Source: Fidelibacterota bacterium
Lineage (GTDB): Bacteria; Fidelibacterota; UBA8477; JABMPR01
Length of the DNA stretch: 10,319 nucleotides
Assembly (NCBI GenBank): GCA_030596225.1
Contig: JAUVKO010000053.1
Span: 1 to 10,319 of the forward strand
Reading direction: 5' to 3'
Below the pieces are notes generated by a model that ran no database searches, was not told where the DNA came from, and saw only the letters and a program-made list of their open reading frames with translations. The number at the start of each line of letters is the position of its first letter. Within the stretch, counting starts at the first letter, position 1. This document shows, in pieces, positions 5,972 through 10,319 of this stretch. A program made the translations under genes and the position numbers.

Positions 5972-6015
5972 TCCACCTGATCTCTGCCTTTGATACCGGT
6001 GAATAGGCAGGTGGA
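5972..6015 (+). promoter_or_regulatory. Leader hairpin upstream of nqrA
   Basis: TCCACCTG (5972-5979) pairs perfectly with CAGGTGGA (6008-6015). An alternative pairing, TGCCT (5985-5989) with AGGCA (6005-6009), shares bases with it, as does CACC (5974-5977) with GGTG (5998-6001). The hairpin ends 27 bases before the nqrA ATG and does not cover its GGAG. No T-run follows, so it is not an intrinsic terminator. It may affect mRNA stability or be a protein site. I do not recognise a known riboswitch class. Confidence 0.4.
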
Positions 6016-6042
6016 CGAAAACCAATACGGAGACACATTCTA

Positions 6043-7380
6043 ATGGGAGTTTTTAAACTTAAAAAGGGCTATGATATACCGCTGCAAGGTTCTGCTGTGC
6101 GACGTATTGAGAAAGTCCTGAAAATCACAGCAATAGCTGTTCAGCCCATTGACTTTCGTGGCATGCGCCCGGGAATGAAAGTTGAAATTGGTGATACAGT
6201 TAAGCGTGGATCGGTCCTTTTTGTTGACAAGCAAAGACCCGATATTGTCTTTCGGTCTCCTGCTTCCGGCACTGTCCGTGAAATAGTTCGAGGTGAGCGA
6301 CGTGTTATTCAACGTGTCATCATTGACGTAGATGCTGATTCAAGCGAAAGCTTTGAAAATTTCAGTAAAGCTCAAATTGGCGCCCTTGCAACAGATCAGG
6401 CTAAGAAGATTCTATTAAATAGTGGTCTGTGGCCAACACTACGCCAACGACCTTTCAGTAGAATTGCCGATCTCGATAAAGCACCTAAATCTATATTTAT
6501 CTCTGCAGTGGACTCTGCCCCTCTTCAGGCAGAAACAGATATGCTTCTGGAAGGCCGGGAACAGGATTTTCAGTTGGGAATCGATTTTCTTGCCAAGCTC
6601 ACTGATGGTAAGATCCACTTGTCCGTATCTGCCAAAACCGAAGCATTTTTCTCAAAAGTTGAAGGTGTTGAGATGCATCATTTTTCCGGTCCTCATCCGG
6701 CTGGAAATGTTGGAGTACAAATTCATCACATAGATCGGATTCAAGCCAGTGATCTGGTATGGTACATATCACCACGCCATGTGGCTCAGATAGGGAATTT
6801 TCTTATCGAAGGAGAATACCCCGGATCAAAAACCTATGCACTCACAGGATCAGAGTTGACCAACCGTCACTACGTGAAAGCTACTGAAGGTGCCTTAATC
6901 AGCGAACTTGTTGCTGATCCAATCTCCACTAGCACACAGCGTGTAATTTCGGGAAATGTCCTAACCGGGCGACAAAGTGAAGCAGTTGGATTCTATGATG
7001 ACATGATCACCGTCATTCCTGAACCCAAAGGTCGTCGCTTTATGGGTTGGCTGCAGTTGGGCTTTAATGCAAATAGTTTCTGGCCTATGTTTCTTTCCAA
7101 GCTTACACCCAAAAAGAAACTGGCACCTGACACTGATATGAACGGTGAAGAGCGAGCATTCGTTTCTACCGGCGAGTATGAGAAACTCGTCCCTATGGAT
7201 GTATTACCTGTCCATCTCTGCAAAGCAGTCTTAGTCGAGGATATCGAGCTTATGGAGCAATTAGGTATCTATGAAGTAGCCCCGGAGGATTTTGCATTGT
7301 GTAGCTATATCTGTCCCTCGAAAATTGAATTTGGAGATATTATCGAACAAGGCATCATTGCCATGGAAAAGGAGGGCTGA
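6043..7380 (+). CDS. nqrA: Na+-translocating NADH:quinone reductase subunit A
   Basis: NqrA is the large peripheral cytoplasmic subunit of Na+-NQR and contributes to the quinone site. The 445 residues match the family. The N-terminus reads LKKGYDIPLQG (6-16), then GMRPGMKVEIGDTVKRG (40-56) and SPASGTV (72-78), a biotinyl/lipoyl-like hammerhead. Further on are RPFSRI (136-141), ISAVDSAPL (153-161) and FSGPHPAGNVGVQIHHIDRI (214-233). The C-terminal part has a conserved LCSYICPSKIEFG (419-431). The ATG at 6043 is preceded by GGAG at a slightly long distance (about 11 bases). It is the first gene of the operon, with a likely promoter and a leader hairpin upstream. RnfC is the homologous alternative, but the absence of its ferredoxin-type CxxCxxC clusters and the gene order favour NqrA. 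Confidence 0.96.
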   Translation: MGVFKLKKGYDIPLQGSAVRRIEKVLKITAIAVQPIDFRGMRPGMKVEIGDTVKRGSVLFVDKQRPDIVFRSPASGTVREIVRGERRVIQRVIIDVDADSSESFENFSKAQIGALATDQAKKILLNSGLWPTLRQRPFSRIADLDKAPKSIFISAVDSAPLQAETDMLLEGREQDFQLGIDFLAKLTDGKIHLSVSAKTEAFFSKVEGVEMHHFSGPHPAGNVGVQIHHIDRIQASDLVWYISPRHVAQIGNFLIEGEYPGSKTYALTGSELTNRHYVKATEGALISELVADPISTSTQRVISGNVLTGRQSEAVGFYDDMITVIPEPKGRRFMGWLQLGFNANSFWPMFLSKLTPKKKLAPDTDMNGEERAFVSTGEYEKLVPMDVLPVHLCKAVLVEDIELMEQLGIYEVAPEDFALCSYICPSKIEFGDIIEQGIIAMEKEG

Positions 7381-7385
7381 TCGAT

Positions 7386-8525
7386 ATGAAATTTCTCGAA
7401 CGCCTTCTGAACAACATAGATAAAACAATTAAGGAAGGTCCTTTCAAAATCTTCCATCCCATGTTTGGTGCTTTTAATACGATGCTAATCACTCCCGGTC
7501 ATGCTACCAGTACGGGACCGCACATTCGTGATTCCATTGATATGAAACGGTTCATGGGGATTGTGATCTTTGCTCTGGTACCCAGTATTCTGGTTGGTTC
7601 TTACAACGTAGGACTCCAAGCCGGAGTTGAGGGTCTATTTGCAGCATTCATGTTTGGATTCCTGAAACTATTACCCATTATCGTAGTCACCTATGCAGTG
7701 GGTCTTGGCTGGGAAATGATTTTTGGACATATAAATGGTCACGATATTCATGAAGGATTTCTGGTAACCGGCATTCTGTTGCCACTAACGCTTCCACCTA
7801 CTATTCCATTATGGCAGGTGGCAGTAGCCGTTTCTTTTGGAACGGTCATAGGTAAAGAGGTTTTCGGTGGAACAGGAATGAACTTGCTGAATCCTGCATT
7901 GACCGCTCGTGCTTTTCTTTTCTTCACTTATCCTGGAAACATCTCAGGTGATAGTGTGTGGGTGGCACAAGATGGTTTTACCGGAGCCACACCATTGGCC
8001 GCAGTTGCATCATCTACCGGATCAGCAGTTGACACACTTAATGCAGCCGGTTTTACACTGAACAAAATGTTCTTCGGATTCAATCCAGGTAGTATTGGAG
8101 AAACCTCTACTATAGCCATTCTTATCGGGGCAGTCATTCTGCTCATTACCGGGGTGGCTAGCTGGCGGATCATGTTAGCAACTGTTGTTGGTGCCTATGG
8201 CATGGCACTCATTGTTCAATTTTTGGGAGCTGATCTGGCAGGCGGTATGCGCACCTTACCAGCACACTATCATTTGGTCATGGGTGGTTTCATGTTCGGA
8301 ACTGTATTTATGACAACTGATCCAGTTTCGGCAGCTGGTACAAATATAGGAAAATGGATCTATGGCATCCTCATCGGTGTGATGGTGATCCTGATCCGCG
8401 CCTTTAACCCTGCCTACCCGGAAGGAATGATGTTAGCCATTTTATTTGGAAACGTCTTCTCTCCACTCATTGACCACTTTGTTGTAAAAGCAAATATTAA
8501 AAGGAGGCTGAATTATGGCAAGTAA
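7386..8525 (+). CDS. nqrB: Na+-translocating NADH:quinone reductase subunit B
   Basis: NqrB is the main membrane subunit of Na+-NQR. It holds covalent FMN and riboflavin and is thought to form the Na+ path. The product has 379 residues with about ten hydrophobic segments. The N-terminus (FLERLLNNIDKTIKEGPF, residues 3-20) is a cytoplasmic arm. Family motifs include GKEVFGGTGMNLLNPALTARAF (156-177) and the flavinylation motif TGAT (199-202), in which Thr202 should carry FMN by phosphoester. A TTDPVSAAGTNIGKW stretch (310-324) and NPAYPEGMMLAILFGN (341-356) are also typical. The ATG lies five bases after the nqrA stop codon, with AAGGAGG at the end of nqrA. Its 3' end overlaps nqrC by 11 bases, so translation is probably coupled. 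A flavin transferase (ApbE) would be needed but is not in the window. Confidence 0.97.
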   Translation: MKFLERLLNNIDKTIKEGPFKIFHPMFGAFNTMLITPGHATSTGPHIRDSIDMKRFMGIVIFALVPSILVGSYNVGLQAGVEGLFAAFMFGFLKLLPIIVVTYAVGLGWEMIFGHINGHDIHEGFLVTGILLPLTLPPTIPLWQVAVAVSFGTVIGKEVFGGTGMNLLNPALTARAFLFFTYPGNISGDSVWVAQDGFTGATPLAAVASSTGSAVDTLNAAGFTLNKMFFGFNPGSIGETSTIAILIGAVILLITGVASWRIMLATVVGAYGMALIVQFLGADLAGGMRTLPAHYHLVMGGFMFGTVFMTTDPVSAAGTNIGKWIYGILIGVMVILIRAFNPAYPEGMMLAILFGNVFSPLIDHFVVKANIKRRLNYGK

Positions 8526-9237
8526 GCCTCGTATTACCAAAGCCTACACTCTGGGATTCGCAGCTGCAGTAACCATGGTATGCAGCGTTTTACTGGCTTC
8601 AGCAGCTACCCTCCTCAAAGACCGCCAGGAGCAGAATGTACAATTAGATATTAAATGTAATATCCTTAGTGTACTGGAACTGATAGAAAGCAAAGATGTT
8701 GAGGCTCAACAGGCATTTTCCTTATTTGATGATAATATTGTGAGTTTTGTCGTGGACCTCAACGGTCAGCAAATCAATGACCGGAAAGCTGAGGATGTTG
8801 ATCCCAAAGCTGATCCTGAGCTGTTACCGGTTTTTGCACGACAGGATGGATTTGAGCTAACTGCTTTTTGTATTCCCATCCAAGGTAAAGCCCTGTGGTC
8901 AACGGTGAAAGGTTACATCGCCCTGGAAAATGACCTGAACACTATTAAGGGTATCACCTTTTATAGCCACGGTGAAACACCTGGTTTAGGTGGTGAAATT
9001 GACAAGGAGTGGTTTACAACTGCTTTTAAGGGTAAAACTATTTTAAATGATGCGGGTGAAATAGTCTCTGTTGAGATAGTTAAAGGTAAAATACGACCAG
9101 GTGAAAGTAATCCTGAGCACAAGGTTGACGGTATCAGTGGTGCAACTTTAACCACTAAGGGATTAAATATTTTTATCAAAGCTACTCTGGAAAAATATGA
9201 ACCTTACTTCAAAACTGTACGGGGAGAAAACTCATGA
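8515..9237 (+). CDS. nqrC: Na+-translocating NADH:quinone reductase subunit C
   Basis: NqrC carries the second covalently bound FMN of Na+-NQR on a domain at the periplasmic face. The 240-residue protein has one N-terminal membrane anchor (about residues 11-33) and then a soluble FMN-binding domain. GETPGLGGEI (153-162) and DGISGATLTTKG (205-216) are diagnostic, and Thr211 of SGAT is the expected flavinylated residue. The ATG lies inside the end of nqrB, with AAGGAGG seven bases upstream. The stop codon overlaps the nqrD start (ATGA). RnfG/RsxG is homologous, but gene order and length indicate NqrC. No missing key residue was seen. Confidence 0.96.
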   Translation: MASKPRITKAYTLGFAAAVTMVCSVLLASAATLLKDRQEQNVQLDIKCNILSVLELIESKDVEAQQAFSLFDDNIVSFVVDLNGQQINDRKAEDVDPKADPELLPVFARQDGFELTAFCIPIQGKALWSTVKGYIALENDLNTIKGITFYSHGETPGLGGEIDKEWFTTAFKGKTILNDAGEIVSVEIVKGKIRPGESNPEHKVDGISGATLTTKGLNIFIKATLEKYEPYFKTVRGENS

Positions 9238-9860
9238 GTCTATTAAGTAAAAAAAATATGAGATTTCTCAAGGATCCACTCATGGACAACAATCCCATCT
9301 CTACACAGGTTTTGGGTATCTGTTCAGCACTTGCTGTAACTGTGCAAATGCAGACAGCCATCGTAATGTCCGTTGCAGTGGTCAGTGTACTTGCCTTTTC
9401 AAATGTACTGATCTCATTAATCAGGAATAAGGTTCCCTCAAATATCCGTATCATTGTTGAGTTAGCTATTATTGCAACCCTGGTGATTCTTGTAGATCAA
9501 GTTCTCAAAGCTTTCTTATATGATATTAGTAAGCAGTTGAGTGTGTTTGTTGGTTTGATCATCACCAATTGTATTGTTCTGGGTCGCGCTGAAGCCTTTG
9601 CACTGCAGAATAAACCCTGGCCAAGTTTTCTGGATGGTGTCGGCAATGGTTTGGGATATAGCATGATCCTGATTGTAGTTGCCTTCGGTCGTGAGATTCT
9701 GGGATCTGGAACATTACTTGGCTTCCAGGTCATACCTGATGCTGCCTACGCGGCGGGATATCAGAATATGGGACTGATGGTGCTTGCCCCCGGTGCATTT
9801 ATCCTGCTGGGATTGATTATTTGGGTCCAACGTACCATAACCGGCACAGTTTCGGACTAG
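9234..9860 (+). CDS. nqrD: Na+-translocating NADH:quinone reductase subunit D
   Basis: NqrD is an integral membrane subunit with about six helices that forms a pseudo-symmetric pair with NqrE. The 208 residues fit the family. LKDPLMDNNPISTQVLGICSALAVT (12-36) and FVGLIITNCIVLGRAEAFA (105-123) contain Cys30 and Cys113. These match the cysteines known in Vibrio NqrD to help bind a 2Fe-2S cluster within the membrane together with NqrE. A conserved DGVGNGLGY (134-142) and GREILGSGTLLG (152-163) follow. The start overlaps nqrC by four bases, with GGGGAG seven bases before it. RnfE is the homologous alternative; the NQR context decides. Confidence 0.96.
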   Translation: MSLLSKKNMRFLKDPLMDNNPISTQVLGICSALAVTVQMQTAIVMSVAVVSVLAFSNVLISLIRNKVPSNIRIIVELAIIATLVILVDQVLKAFLYDISKQLSVFVGLIITNCIVLGRAEAFALQNKPWPSFLDGVGNGLGYSMILIVVAFGREILGSGTLLGFQVIPDAAYAAGYQNMGLMVLAPGAFILLGLIIWVQRTITGTVSD

Positions 9861-9870
9861 GAGGCAGATG

Positions 9871-10319
9871 ATGGAAAATCTAATTAGTTTATTTGTCGAG
9901 TCCGTATTCGTTAATAATATCCTGCTGGCCTATTTCCTGGGATTGTGTTCATTCCTGGCCGTTTCTAAACGGGTTGATACAGCGATTGGTCTTGGAGCAG
10001 CAGTCATCTTTGTAGAAGTAATTACAGTACCGGTCAACTGGGCTCTTAATCATTATCTACTGGCTCCCGGTGCCCTGGCCTGGGCAGGTTTACCTGATGT
10101 GGACCTCAGCTTCCTGGGATTCATATCCTACATTGCAGTTATTGCTGCCCTGGTTCAATTGGTAGAAATGATCATCGACCGTTATAGTCCTGCCTTGTAC
10201 AGTGCACTGGGTATTTTCCTGCCCCTGATTGCAGTGAACTGCGCCATCCTGGGTGCATCATTATTCATGGTGGAAAGGGAATACACATTTGCTGAATCTG
10301 CTGTTTTCGGACTGGGTTC
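9871..10319 (+). CDS. nqrE: Na+-translocating NADH:quinone reductase subunit E, partial (first 149 codons)
   Basis: NqrE is the partner of NqrD in the membrane core of Na+-NQR. The window cuts it after 149 complete codons of a usual 200 or so. MENLISLFVESVFVNN, LGLCSFLAVSKRV (24-36), VDLSFLGFISYIAVIAALVQ (77-96) and ALGIFLPLIAVNCAILG (112-128) match the family. Cys26 and Cys124 correspond to the intramembrane 2Fe-2S ligands. Compared with the Vibrio protein as I recall it, the loop around LLAPGALAWAGLPD (63-76) is about four residues longer. Two adjacent in-frame ATGs exist, at 9868 and 9871. I choose the second because AGGAGG lies six bases before it, against three for the first. nqrF, the NADH-oxidising FAD/2Fe-2S subunit, is expected next. 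Confidence 0.95.
   Translation, partial: MENLISLFVESVFVNNILLAYFLGLCSFLAVSKRVDTAIGLGAAVIFVEVITVPVNWALNHYLLAPGALAWAGLPDVDLSFLGFISYIAVIAALVQLVEMIIDRYSPALYSALGIFLPLIAVNCAILGASLFMVEREYTFAESAVFGLG

Noticed and set aside
5808..5993. 61-codon plus-strand ORF before nqrA
   Set aside because: It has no ribosome binding site, spans the likely nqr promoter, has odd composition and resembles no family I know.
5972..6015. Partial TPP-riboswitch-like text (ACCTGATCT with a following stem)
   Set aside because: The 5' half of the TPP aptamer (the CTGAGA region) is absent, and the stem arrangement does not match.
5514..6042. SRP RNA, tRNA(Sec) or another tRNA in the gap next to ffh
   Set aside because: I found no SRP GGAAGCAGCC-like tetraloop region and no tRNA cloverleaf or T-loop GTTCGA-type motif on either strand.
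6043..10319. Rnf electron-transport complex instead of Nqr
   Set aside because: The first gene lacks RnfC ferredoxin clusters, NqrA motifs are clear, and the order A-B-C-D-E is that of Na+-NQR.

Overview
The window reads as a chromosomal stretch of a Gram-negative bacterium of moderate GC content. It holds two conserved housekeeping blocks back to back plus part of the selenocysteine machinery. A six-subunit-type sodium pump (Na+-NQR) and selA together suggest an aquatic or saline, respiring, selenoprotein-using organism. The Lys variant in the TrmD knot motif and the long acidic tail on ribosomal protein S16 hint at the Bacteroidota/Marinimicrobia (FCB) side of the tree. That placement is from memory and weakly supported.

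Left part, minus strand (1-1508): the first 199 codons of selA (L-seryl-tRNA(Sec) selenium transferase) run off the left edge. Upstream of it is a TauE/SafE (TSUP) family membrane permease. The 146-base gap between them contains a small palindromic repeat-like element. A 258-base gap (1509-1766) then holds two palindromes and a strong intrinsic terminator.

Middle, minus strand (1767-5513): a classical translation and secretion operon, transcribed ffh - rpsP - khpA - rimM - trmD - rplS. It encodes the SRP GTPase, ribosomal protein S16, a KH RNA-binding protein, a 30S maturation factor, the tRNA m1G37 methyltransferase and ribosomal protein L19. Genes overlap or lie within about 60 bases of each other, and the operon ends at the terminator at 1698-1729. 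Two start codons differ from the longest-ORF reading: rpsP uses TTG, and khpA begins about 100 bases inside its longest ORF. The ffh start is also probably eight codons inside its longest ORF.

Divergent intergenic region (5514-6042): about 530 bases with no convincing gene. It holds a probable ffh promoter, a palindromic element of about 83 bases with internal hairpins, a degenerate 8-base tandem repeat, a probable promoter for the nqr operon flanked by regularly spaced GTACAT half-sites, and a hairpin in the nqr leader.

Right part, plus strand (6043-10319): nqrA, nqrB, nqrC, nqrD and the first 149 codons of nqrE, tightly packed with strong ribosome binding sites. nqrF is expected beyond the right edge. 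The subunits carry the expected covalent FMN threonines (NqrB, NqrC) and the cysteine pairs in NqrD and NqrE that bind an intramembrane 2Fe-2S cluster. The complex would couple NADH oxidation and quinone reduction to Na+ export.

I did not find a clearly new biological system. The most open items are the intergenic palindromic elements and the regulatory architecture in front of nqrA.
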